A stretch of DNA of 35,462 bases from Willaertia magna (lineage: Eukaryota; Heterolobosea; Eutetramitea; Acrasida; Naegleriidae). Under the pieces are notes generated by a model. The model was not told where the DNA came from. It did not search any database and saw only the letters and a program-made list of their open reading frames with translations. Both the position numbers and the translations under genes were made by a program. The stretch lies in contig CADWAF010000779.1 in assembly GCA_902984215.1 (NCBI GenBank), positions 1 through 35,462 of the forward strand, written 5' to 3'. Positions 1 to 11,008 of the stretch are shown here, piece after piece (positions within the stretch are counted from its first letter, which is position 1; each line of letters starts with the position of its first letter).

Positions 1-9
1 CTTTACAAA

Positions 10-21
10 ATGAAATGGTGA
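10..21 (+). promoter_or_regulatory. Minimal upstream ORF before the first gene
   Basis: A three-codon ORF (Met-Lys-Trp-stop) ends six bases before the ATG at 28. If it lies in the leader it could dampen translation of the downstream gene. The transcript start is outside what can be seen, so this is only a possibility. Confidence 0.25.
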
Positions 22-27
22 AAAAAA

Positions 28-1164
28 ATGACAACATTGCCATACTTACTATCACTTTTGGACAGTATATCTTATTGGACTATTTTCGATTTTGTGTCCA
101 TCACTTCTTATTCTTCAATTTTATTAGTTAATAAAGAATGGAATGAACATTTAGTTGGTTTACCTAAATTTAAGAAAAACAAAGAAATTTGCTTAGAAAT
201 TAATAGAAATAAATACCGATTAAATGCGTACATAACCACGAAAAACGAAAATAATTATGACGTAATAATTTATTTATTAAAAATATGTCCTCATTATTTT
301 AAATCAATAGTGTTCCAAAAATGTCATCCTTCTTTTAGGGAATCAAAAGAAATTATTTACAGATCTTTTAGCTGTAATAATGGTCCAAATATCTTTTCTT
401 TATTACCCGTTGAATTACAAAAAGATAAAGATATATTACAAAGAGTATGTGTATTTAGTGATTGTTATTACCAACTCTCTGAAAAATATTTCTCTGATAA
501 TGAATGGTTAGATTATGATTTCTGTAAGAATCTTCTAAATATTTGTAAAGATAATAAATCTGCACATAGTTCTAAACAATTATTAAAGAAAGTAAAAAAT
601 AAACAAGCAATTACAGATTTTATTGATTTAAACACTAACAACTCTGATGGTTTAAAAATTCTTTTAAATTTAGAAAATGAAATTTTAAAAGATCAATTTA
701 TTTTAACTAAATTAATGAATAGTAAAATTAGTAAACAATCATTAAATAACTATTTATATACAAATTTAAATATTTTTGATTATGTACCAAAAGATATTTT
801 AAAACAGTATATTTTAGAAAAGAATTTTTTAATCACTCACCTTTACAATAAATTTACAAAAGATGAAATTATTGAAATGTGTAGTTCTAAAATATTTATT
901 TTAAAAACTTTATATAAATTTAACAATTATTTAAATAAAAATGATATTTCAGACATTGTTAAAAAGAATGTAAAGGTATTTAAAGTATTACCTAGAGAAT
1001 ATAGAAGTATTTTGTCAAGTAGAACACTAGTAGAATATGTTATTGAAAAAGATAGTGAAATGATTAATTATGTTTCAAATTTAACAGAGAATGAATTTAA
1101 CAATTTAGTTAAAAAGAATGAAGACTTGAATAGAGTCAAAGGAAAATTGTTGTTCAAAAAATAA
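28..1164 (+). CDS. Hypothetical protein, weak F-box/DUF4116-like
   Basis: An intronless 378-residue protein. The ATG at 28 follows an A-run, the usual start context in this window. Residues about 18-45 (including ILLVNKEWNEHL) look like a degenerate F-box helix pair. The rest is a series of short Leu/Asn/Lys-rich helical units in which phrases of the type 'F..LP.e....' and 'lv.yvi.kd.e.i.yvs' recur, reminiscent of the DUF4116 repeats that follow F-boxes in heterolobosean proteins. If so, it would be a substrate-recognition subunit of an SCF ubiquitin ligase, but no strong motif proves this. No signal peptide or membrane span is seen. It converges on the next gene with 222 bp between stop codons. 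The coding call is firm; the family call is a guess. Confidence 0.75.
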   Translation: MTTLPYLLSLLDSISYWTIFDFVSITSYSSILLVNKEWNEHLVGLPKFKKNKEICLEINRNKYRLNAYITTKNENNYDVIIYLLKICPHYFKSIVFQKCHPSFRESKEIIYRSFSCNNGPNIFSLLPVELQKDKDILQRVCVFSDCYYQLSEKYFSDNEWLDYDFCKNLLNICKDNKSAHSSKQLLKKVKNKQAITDFIDLNTNNSDGLKILLNLENEILKDQFILTKLMNSKISKQSLNNYLYTNLNIFDYVPKDILKQYILEKNFLITHLYNKFTKDEIIEMCSSKIFILKTLYKFNNYLNKNDISDIVKKNVKVFKVLPREYRSILSSRTLVEYVIEKDSEMINYVSNLTENEFNNLVKKNEDLNRVKGKLLFKK

Positions 1165-1386
1165 TTTCAATAAAATTTATATTTAAAAAAATATTCAACC
1201 ATAATACCAAAATTAAAAAATACAAATTTTTTATTCAACAATATTTTTGTACAAGAAAGATAACTGATGAAACAAATTTATTACCTGATTTGCTTCTGAA
1301 TCAAGTTATGTTGATCTACAAATTCCAACACTTTGCCTGACATAATAATCTATTCACAATAATACTTTTATTCTATTAGATTGCTA

Positions 1387-2398
1387 TTATATATCATGAT
1401 GGTAGCTATCTAATGGTTGTGTGTTGTTTTGTTGGTGGTGAAATGTTGTTTCCTCATTCACAAATGGTACACTTCTATTCCTTGACGACCGTCCATTAAC
1501 ATGCTCTTCTTTGTTGTTGTTTCGCCTTAAACCAAGAAGTGTTCTTTTTCTTCTTTTATCATCATTCCTAAATTCTAAGTCTTCAATTCTTTCTCTATAA
1601 GAAGGAAAATAATTAAAGAAATTTCTTTCTCTATTCAAAGCACTATTCGGAATAGGATGATAATAATTTTGTAAATAATAATTAGGACTTTGATAATAAT
1701 CTTGATTTAAAAAAGATTCCGATAAATAAGATGATGATCTTAATCTATCTAATTCTTTCCTTCTATTTAAATGTTTCTCTAAAGAATTATCTTCTCTATC
1801 AATGTAACTATCTAAAACATTTCCTCCAATAAAATTAGATTTAAATAAATTACTTTTCTCTTTAAATCTCCAATAAACATACATTAATCTCCAAATAAAT
1901 AATAAACATCCAATAAATAATCCTTTTAATAAATTTTCATTAATTGAATAATTAAATAATGATGAAATATATTTATTGTAATATTCATTTCCTTTTCTTT
2001 CTAAATATTTAAATATTTTTGTAATAAATAAATCGTTTGTGTTAAAATAACTATAATTATTATACATTCCTCTATCTTTAAAATTTAATTTAAAATTATT
2101 TAATTGACTTACAATTTTGATAAGTGTCAAAAAATGTTTGAATAGGTGAAAAGAAATCAATTAAAATATTTAATAAATTATTTTCTAAAAAAGAAGATAA
2201 AAATTGTAATTTCTTTAATTTATTAAAAATATTCTTTTTTGTAAAATTATAAAAAGATTTAAATATTTTAAAATAAATAAAATCTATTATTGTAAAACAC
2301 TTTTCAAAAAATAAAATTAATTTAACATTTTCCTTCTTTTTATCATTCTCTTTATCCTTTAATTCTTTCCATTCATTAAATTCTTTTGAAAATTTCAT
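1387..2398 (-). CDS. Hypothetical single-span membrane protein, two exons
   Basis: Exons 2398-2113 and 2075-1387 join across a 37-nt GTAAGT...AAAG intron (2112-2076, phase 1) to give 324 residues. The alternative acceptor six bases downstream would create an in-frame stop, which supports this join. The N-terminal 40 residues are Lys/Glu-rich and the next 50 are amphipathic and Phe-rich. One clear membrane span includes GLFIGCLLFIWRLMYVYW (residues about 135-155). The C-terminal half is polar and low in complexity, rich in Tyr, Asn and Arg, with several RRK clusters. I recognise no family. Its start codon lies 27 bp from that of the divergent F-box gene. Confidence 0.7.
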
Positions 2399-2425
2399 TT
2401 TTTTTTGTAAAATTCAATAAAAAAA
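2399..2425. promoter_or_regulatory. 27-bp divergent intergenic region
   Basis: Only 27 bp, almost entirely A and T, separate the start codons of two divergent genes. Any bidirectional promoter must either fit here or extend into both coding regions. Each ATG is preceded by an A-run on its own strand. Confidence 0.55.
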
Positions 2426-3925
2426 ATGAAACGAAAGAACCAACAAGAGAGGATTTCATATTCTTTGTTAAATGAAAAGAAAAGGAAAGAGACAGTAAAG
2501 AATTTTAAAGTAGATAAAATTGAGATTAATAATTTATTTAATGAAGATTTTTATTTTAAATTTAATATTGAAATTATTTTAAAAAATTGTTATTTTAAGA
2601 AACTTTATTTAAATAATTATTCTAAAAATGTAATTTTACAAATTTTAAATTTAAAAGGAATTAAATGTTTAAAATATTTAAATAATAATTATTTTAATAA
2701 AATAAATAATGAAAATGAATTATTAAATAAAATATCTATTTTATTAAAAGTTAAAAATAAAAAGAATTTAATTTTTAAAATTATTGAAAATGAAAATGAA
2801 TTTATTAATTATTTAAAAAATAATTTTACAAAAGATTTTATTACAAAATTTATTCAAATATTTTCTAATTTTCTATATTTAGAATTAAATGATTTTTTAG
2901 ATTATTGTAAATCAAGTATAATTACAAGAAATGAATATGCATTATTTAATTTAAATAAATATAATTTTATAAATTTAGAATATTTATCAACTTTTACAAA
3001 AGAAATATCTAAATATAGTATTCAATTTAAAAATGAAAATAAATTAACTTTACAATCAATACCAATTGATTTACATTTAATAATTTTAAGTAAAATAAAT
3101 GATTTTACAATGTTATTAAAATGTAGATTAATTTGTAAATATTGGAATTATTTAATTTGTAAAAATAATTATATTTGGAAAGAATTAACATTATTTTATT
3201 GTAAAAAATATGATTGGATATTTGAAAATATAAATTTTTTAAATGAAAATAATTTTATTCAATTTATTAAATCAAATAATAATTTAAATGATGGATATTG
3301 TTATTCTATATTTAGAAAAAATATTTGGCCAATCGTTTTACAATATGAAGAATTAAATAATTTTTGTAATAGTATTCCAACAAGTCATTTACAAATATTT
3401 TTAACTAAATTAAAATTATTTACATTTTGGAAATGTATAAAGAGTGATAAGCTAATTTCTAATTGGAATAAAAAAGAATTATTGATTGATGTGAAAGAAA
3501 TTCCTTTTTTTGAACATTTAAATAATTTAATATTTAAATTAAAAATTAATAAGAAAGAAATTTCTTCTTTTCATTTTCTTAAAGAATTAAATGATTTACA
3601 ACAAGTAGAAAGAGATTCAAAGTTATTATTTTATACAAAGCTATCTTCTGACTTTTCAATTGAAAATAAAAAGATATATTTGGAAGAAGTAAATAATCTT
3701 TTTGATATTTATGAGGATAATTACTTTGATTTTAATTCAATGAGTTATTTAATGATTTTTAAACAACTTTTGGAAGGTGAAGATAAACAAAACATTGCTT
3801 GTTGCAGGGTGCAGGAAAAGCAACAATGGTTATTATTCAATTGTTTTTTCTACAACATTTATTTGAGTAATGGCTACAAAGATAAACCAACAATTGAATT
3901 TAATGAAGAATGTGAAAGTGAATAA
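2426..3925 (+). CDS. F-box protein
   Basis: An intronless 499-residue protein. An F-box lies at about residues 211-255, starting IPIDLHLIILSKI and running through LLKCRLICKYWNYLI, with the family's Pro near the start and the CR..C..W core. It is therefore expected to bind Skp1 and recruit a substrate to a cullin-1 ubiquitin ligase. The 200 residues before the F-box are Asn/Lys/Ile-rich. Within them, residues about 140-166 (FIQIFSNFLYLELNDFLDYC) resemble the C-terminal helices of Skp1/BTB folds. The region after the F-box has no repeat that I recognise (no WD40 or LRR). It converges on Cdc48 with 28 bp between stop codons. Codon use is extremely AT-rich. Confidence 0.8.
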   Translation: MKRKNQQERISYSLLNEKKRKETVKNFKVDKIEINNLFNEDFYFKFNIEIILKNCYFKKLYLNNYSKNVILQILNLKGIKCLKYLNNNYFNKINNENELLNKISILLKVKNKKNLIFKIIENENEFINYLKNNFTKDFITKFIQIFSNFLYLELNDFLDYCKSSIITRNEYALFNLNKYNFINLEYLSTFTKEISKYSIQFKNENKLTLQSIPIDLHLIILSKINDFTMLLKCRLICKYWNYLICKNNYIWKELTLFYCKKYDWIFENINFLNENNFIQFIKSNNNLNDGYCYSIFRKNIWPIVLQYEELNNFCNSIPTSHLQIFLTKLKLFTFWKCIKSDKLISNWNKKELLIDVKEIPFFEHLNNLIFKLKINKKEISSFHFLKELNDLQQVERDSKLLFYTKLSSDFSIENKKIYLEEVNNLFDIYEDNYFDFNSMSYLMIFKQLLEGEDKQNIACCRVQEKQQWLLFNCFFYNIYLSNGYKDKPTIEFNEECESE

Positions 3926-3953
3926 TTATTTATTTAAATTTACAATTAGAAAA

Positions 3954-6437
<2,484 letters not shown>

Positions 6438-6462
6438 TTATTATTGGAAATGAAAAGGTGGC

Positions 6463-6580
6463 ATCTACGGCCATACCACTGTGAAAGCACCTCATCCCGT
6501 CCGATTTGAGAAGTTAAGCACAGTAGGGCTATATTAGTACTGAGATGGGAGACTTCTCGGGAACCTGTAGTGCTGTAGAT
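6463..6580 (+). rRNA. 5S ribosomal RNA
   Basis: About 118 bases match the eukaryotic 5S pattern. Terminal helix I pairs ATCTACGGC at the 5' end with GCTGTAGAT at the 3' end, with one G-T wobble. The internal control elements are visible: box A-like AAGTTAAGC (6511-6519) and box C TTAGTACTGAGATGGGAGAC (6534-6553). A T-run suited to RNA polymerase III termination starts at 6580, with a longer one just after. It is a single dispersed copy here, not a tandem array, lying between Cdc48 (divergent) and a membrane-protein gene (convergent). Boundaries could shift by one or two bases. Confidence 0.96.
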
Positions 6581-6654
6581 TTTAATTTTTTCAAGCTGTA
6601 AACTTCACAAAACGTTCACAAATAAAATTTTATTGATTGGCGACAACAATGAAC

Positions 6655-7605
6655 TTAATGTTTCTTTAATTTCTTCTGTTGTAAATATAATTCTTCATTT
6701 GCATTAAAACTCTTTGGCCAAGGTAAATTTAAAATACGATAAACATAAGGTAAAGTTAAATAAGGAACAGATAATAAACACCAATAAGACCAATTTTCAT
6801 GAAATACACCTAAAGAAACACTAACAATCATTGAAACAACCCAACCTGAAAATAAACCAATACCTAAAACTAAATTACTTCCAAACCAATCATTTGGTGG
6901 ATGTACTCTATAGAAATGTGGAAGAACAGTGACCATTAACCATGTAAACCAATGTGGTGCTTTAAATTGTTAATTTAAGTTGTTAATTTAAATTTAAAAA
7001 ATTAAAAAACATTTAAAAAAAAATTACTTACTATAACCCCATAATTGATGATAAGGGAATAACCAATATAAATGATTAGGACCTTGATAACTACACAATT
7101 TAGAACCAATATTTTGAATTGGTGAATTAAAAAGTAAAGATTGTGTACCATTTCCATTTCTAGTAAATACTTCATTTCCATCATTAGTTGTAGCACCTTC
7201 ATCATTAAATCCAAATAATTTAAAATAACCAAATGACAATGAAATAGATGAGAGAACTAAACAAATTAAGGTGACAACAATACAAAATCTAAAAACGGAT
7301 TTTCCTTTTAATGTATTTCTTAAACACCAAAAGTTATGAGCCAATGGTTGTGTCCAAATTAAAATATGGGCGAATAAAGTTAATACTTGATTACTTGTAC
7401 TATCACAAGAATCTACTAATCCAAAATATAATTGAGAGAATTGTAATAATTCCATTAATGTATAGGTTAAGTATAATATAATTTGTGGGAATAATCTTTT
7501 CTTTTCAAATTCATCCTTTTCCTTTGAATATCTTCTTATTTGATCTAAACTTAAAACACCTCCTAAACAAAAGAAAGTGAAACTGCTTTTTAAACTCCAA
7601 CACAT
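6655..7605 (-). CDS. Polytopic membrane protein (DUF5765-like), two exons
   Basis: Exons 7605-7032 and 6959-6655 join across a 72-nt GTAAGT...AAAG intron (7031-6960, phase 1), giving 292 residues. The join reads GY-T-PHWFTW. The protein begins MCWSLKSSF and has about six or seven hydrophobic spans, with conserved-looking Trp, His and Pro residues in loops (WTQPLAHNFWCLRN, GPNHLYWLFPYHQLWG). The N-terminal MCWS followed by several spans recalls an uncharacterised membrane family that I remember as DUF5765, found in protists, algae and some giant viruses. That assignment is from memory and tentative. There is no evident signal peptide apart from the first span, and the C-terminus is Lys-rich (QQKKLKKH). 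Function unknown. Confidence 0.8.
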
Positions 7606-7855
7606 TTTTTCTTTTTTTATTGGTTAATCTAACATTAAAAATAAATTATTTATTACACATTCTTGTGCATTTGACTAATTTTTCAACAAATATTCGTGCG
7701 CTGATTCAAAAAGCGCTTACAGATATGGAAAACGCACAAAAAGATGCATTCCTCGATAGGATCTTTTGCTTATTGGACGGACAGTTGTTAAAGTTTATTT
7801 AAATTATTTAAAAATAATTATTTATTATAAATTGATAGTACAGTATTAATAATAA
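7606..7855. promoter_or_regulatory. Upstream region of the MCWS membrane protein
   Basis: 250 bp between two - strand genes. Part of it (about 7690-7790) is clearly richer in G and C than its surroundings and holds a GCGCT/AGCGC inverted repeat (7698-7716). A + strand open frame here lacks a good ATG start and is not supported as a gene. Confidence 0.4.
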
Positions 7856-9168
7856 TTAAAACATTAATTGTTTTGCCATTTTACGATTTGGTTTAACAAC
7901 AAAATCTCTTTGTTTGTTAATATTCATTCTTAAAATACTAATTTCAGATTCTCTAATGAAGGAATCACCAAATTCTAAAACTTTTTGATAAGTAGCATTA
8001 CGTTGATCAGTAACTCTTGCATATAAAATTTTCTTATGAGAATCAATACGTGCTTTAATTTGTTTATCCATAATTAATGCAGCTAATTCCTTTTCTAAAT
8101 TATCAACAGTTGTATTAAAAACAGTAGCCATCTTATTCATATCAACGGAAGTAAAAGTACTAACATATTGAACTAAAGCCTTTGATCTAATCTTTTCATA
8201 TAAAGAAGTAACATGATCTCTAACATAAATATCTAACAATAATCTTGGTAATAATTTATCCAAGATCTCTAAACAAGTTGTATATTTAGATTCATAAAAG
8301 TTTAGAATAATTGTACCAATTTCAGGTTCTAACTCTAAGAAAGCCTTAAACTTATTATTATCTAAAACCTTCTCCTTTAACTCTCTACGTTCAAAAGTAG
8401 CTAATGCTGTTAATCCAGCATAAATAGCAATATCATTACAAGTAATAACACTATTAAAAGAATTATTTAATAAAGCATCGCAATCTAACAACTTTCTAGC
8501 AACTAATTTATACTTTTTACCTTCTAAATTAGCTAATGCAGAAGATGCTAAAACCTTAGTTGTTGCAATAACATCTGTTCCTTCCGATACATCTGGAGTA
8601 TTTTCAGCCTTTGTTACATATTGATGAACTAATGCATAATTATTCATTTCAATTGAAATTCTAATAACATTTAAACACATTTCAATAACATGTTTAGATG
8701 ATGTACAATAATCTCTTGTTCTTAAATAGGCTTTTAATGCTTCTTGTAAATTTCCTCTATCATAATGGAAATCTCCCAATTCATTATGTCCCATACGAAT
8801 TGATTCTTTAATTAAATTAGTTTTATGTGCATTTAATTCAGTTTCTAATCTTTGTTGTTGAGTTTGTGCGGCATCATCTACTTTAGAGATCCAATCATTA
8901 TCTACACTTAATCCAAGTCTATTTTTATTATATTAATTATTTAATTGATTAGTTATTCCTATTTCTCTTTTAAGTTTACTTACTCTTTACCATATTTTTC
9001 AATTACTTCTTTATAGAGAGTTGTATTTTTTCCTTGTTTTAATTCATCTAATAATCTTTTAAGTGCTTTTTGACGTAAATCTTTTGAATTATCTACAATA
9101 AATAAAAGTCTTTTTAATTTAGTAAGACCAGAATATTGGGAAATGTATTGATCTAAATCGAAACTCAT
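7856..9168 (-). CDS. CSN1: COP9 signalosome subunit 1 (PCI domain), two exons
   Basis: Exons 9168-8984 and 8918-7856 join across a 65-nt GTAAGT...ATAG intron (8983-8919, phase 2), giving 415 residues. The N-terminus (DLDQYISQYSGLTKLKRLLF) matches the conserved start of CSN1/GPS1 helical repeats. TPR-like helices follow (GDFHYDRGNLQEALKAY). The C-terminal PCI domain is recognisable from the winged-helix segment VDLNKMATVF-like (here VDMNKMATVFNTTVDNLEKEL) through IKARIDSHKKIL. CSN1 scaffolds the COP9 signalosome, which removes NEDD8 from cullins and so regulates the SCF ligases that use F-box proteins. Start: the ATG at 9168 follows a ten-A run and begins at the conserved region. An in-frame ATG at 9198 would add ten residues and is less likely. 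Confidence 0.93.
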
Positions 9169-9857
9169 TTTTTTTTTGAAATGTTTTGTTGAGATCAAGT
9201 CTTTTATTTTTTTTTAATTTTTTTTTAATTTTTTTTTTGTAAGTGTGTATGACAGAAATTCTGGATTGCCAATGAGTTCCATTCTTAGATTGCTTTCAAA
9301 GTTCACTACCTGAAGAGCTGGATGTTGCAACAACTATTAAGTTTGATTTCACTGACACTTAGTTAAATTATTTTCTTTTCTTTGTTGGCAAATATAATTT
9401 AACATTTTTATTTTCTTTTGGAATAATTTGGGGTTTTACTTTAAAAAACCGGTCAACACTTTCGATACCAAAAAACAGTGACAGAATTTTCCATTCCAAC
9501 TAAAAACTCTAAAAACTACTTCCAGTGACACCATCGTTTTGTTGAGGAAAGATATTAATCAACTTAAATCTTTTCTAAATTTCCAGGTGTTTAAACAAAA
9601 AAAAAAGAGGCGCCAAATAAATTGTAATTTGTTTTACATTTCCACTTGGCGCTCGAATAATGAAACCAAAAAGACAAAAAAATTTTCCAAAAATTACTTG
9701 AATTTCATCAAACACCAAACAAAAAAAAAAATAGAAAGTGTTGCAGTTCTTTATTACGCATCATATCAAATATTACCACCACTACAACCTATCTTCAATC
9801 AACACCACACTGTTAACCTAAGCTTTAAGATCAATTAAATAATAATTCAAAAAATAA
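9169..9857. promoter_or_regulatory. Divergent promoter region, CSN1 and ubiquitin-like gene
   Basis: 689 bp between two divergent genes with no convincing coding sequence. The CSN1 side has several runs of T (9169-9240). The middle is of mixed composition. The side towards the + gene holds two E2F-like motifs and A-rich leader sequence. A 99-codon open frame at 9539-9838 begins with TTG and is very basic; it is more likely leader sequence than a gene. Confidence 0.5.
9609..9654. promoter_or_regulatory. Paired inverted E2F-like sites
   Basis: GGCGCCAAA (9609-9617, reads TTTGGCGCC on the - strand) and TTGGCGCTC (9646-9654) form an inverted pair with a shared GCGCCAA/TTGGCGC core. The first matches the E2F/DP consensus TTTSSCGC exactly. 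G/C-rich hexamers are rare in this AT-rich intergenic DNA. The function is inferred. Confidence 0.4.
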
Positions 9858-10916
9858 ATGTTAGGAAAGAGAGAACGAAATGATTTTGTTTTAACAGAGA
9901 ATAATAATAACAACAATAACCTTCATCATTATCATCATTATTCTCCTTTTATAAATAATAATAATAACAATCATATGATTCATAATAATAATAACCACAA
10001 TCATCATTATACCAATAGTCCTTTTATCAATAATAGTAACAATAAAATAATAAACTCTAATAATACAAATAATAATATAAATAATAATATAAATGATGAT
10101 CATACATGTAATTGTAATATCTGTATAGATGATCATCCATCTCTATATAATAACAATGAAGAACAAGAAGGAATTTCATCATCTTTTTCTTCTTTAACAA
10201 AACAACAACAACAACAACAATCCATTATTATTCACAATAAAAAACTAAAACAAATTCACACTCCCTGTACTGATTGTCAACCAGCAAATAATAATTCCAA
10301 CAATCATTTGAACATCAATAACAACAATTTTAATAATAATAAGAATGAAATTTATTTTCATACTAAATTACATTCACCACTTTCTATTTATCATAATTCT
10401 TCCTTTCAATCACCATCATTTGTTTCAACCACTATCAATAATAATACCAACAATAATAATAACACAAATGATATAAATAATAATAAAATAAGATTTAAAG
10501 AAAATTATTTACCTTCCATTGAAATTAGAAGTTTAACAGGACAAACAATGAAGATTGAAAATTTTCATTTATTAACTTTATATCAATTAAAAATTGCAAT
10601 AGGAAATGTATTTCAAATACCTTTTGAAAAACAAAAGATTGTTTTTAAAGGAAAGGTATTGAAGGAAAATGAATCTTTTAATAATGTTTACAATAATAAT
10701 AATTTAAATAATAATTCATATTTTTTACAAAAACATTTTGGATTGAATAGTGGAGATACTTTGTATGTATTGTTAGATATTTTTCATCATCGAAAGATTT
10801 TGGATTTTCATCAAAAAGATAATCAAGTAATGCAAGTGTTTTATCATTCTTCTTCTAATAATAATAATAATTGTAATTATAGTGATAATAATAGTATAGA
10901 TGAGAGTGAAGATTAA
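9858..10916 (+). CDS. Asn-rich protein with C-terminal ubiquitin-like domain
   Basis: A 352-residue, intronless protein. Residues 1-215 are dominated by Asn runs with His and Gln tracts, encoded by AAT/AAC, CAT and CAA repeats, plus a few cysteine pairs (CNCNIC near 84-89 and CTDC near 137-140). Residues about 220-307 form a ubiquitin-like domain: IEIRSLTGQTMKIENF, then a helix TLYQLKIAIGNVFQIPFEKQKIVFKGKVL matching the ubiquitin order strand-strand-helix-'qqrlifkGk.L', and ending LNSGDTLYVLL. An Asn-rich insertion (NNNNLNNN) sits in the loop after the 'GKVLKE' strand. There is no terminal Gly-Gly, so it is not a conjugated modifier; it probably acts as a shuttle or adaptor. The role is unknown. 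Confidence 0.78.
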   Translation: MLGKRERNDFVLTENNNNNNNLHHYHHYSPFINNNNNNHMIHNNNNHNHHYTNSPFINNSNNKIINSNNTNNNINNNINDDHTCNCNICIDDHPSLYNNNEEQEGISSSFSSLTKQQQQQQSIIIHNKKLKQIHTPCTDCQPANNNSNNHLNINNNNFNNNKNEIYFHTKLHSPLSIYHNSSFQSPSFVSTTINNNTNNNNNTNDINNNKIRFKENYLPSIEIRSLTGQTMKIENFHLLTLYQLKIAIGNVFQIPFEKQKIVFKGKVLKENESFNNVYNNNNLNNNSYFLQKHFGLNSGDTLYVLLDIFHHRKILDFHQKDNQVMQVFYHSSSNNNNNCNYSDNNSIDESED

Positions 10917-11008
10917 ATTTGTAAGAAGTTTTTTTAAATAAATATTTCTTAATTTTTACAATTGTTTATTTATTTTACACAATAATCAATTTAGTAAATA
11001 AAAACATT

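Noticed and set aside
7620..7802. 60-codon + strand frame between CSN1 and the membrane-protein gene
   Set aside because: It lacks a suitable ATG start near its beginning and matches nothing known. It is kept only as a compositional anomaly.
9169..9198. Ten-residue N-terminal extension of CSN1 from the ATG at 9198
   Set aside because: The ATG at 9168 follows an A-run and begins right at the conserved region; the extension adds a basic stretch not expected in CSN1.
9240..9360. Possible C/D-box snoRNA
   Set aside because: CTGA motifs and a weak C-box-like TGACAGA occur, but there is no proper RTGATGA box or terminal stem.
9539..9838. 99-codon + strand frame before the ubiquitin-like gene
   Set aside because: It starts with TTG, is dominated by Lys and has no recognisable domain; it lies where a promoter and leader are expected.
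9900..10480. Trinucleotide repeats as a satellite or mobile element
   Set aside because: The AAT/AAC and CAT repeats are in frame and encode Asn and His runs within a gene; there are no terminal repeats or transposase.
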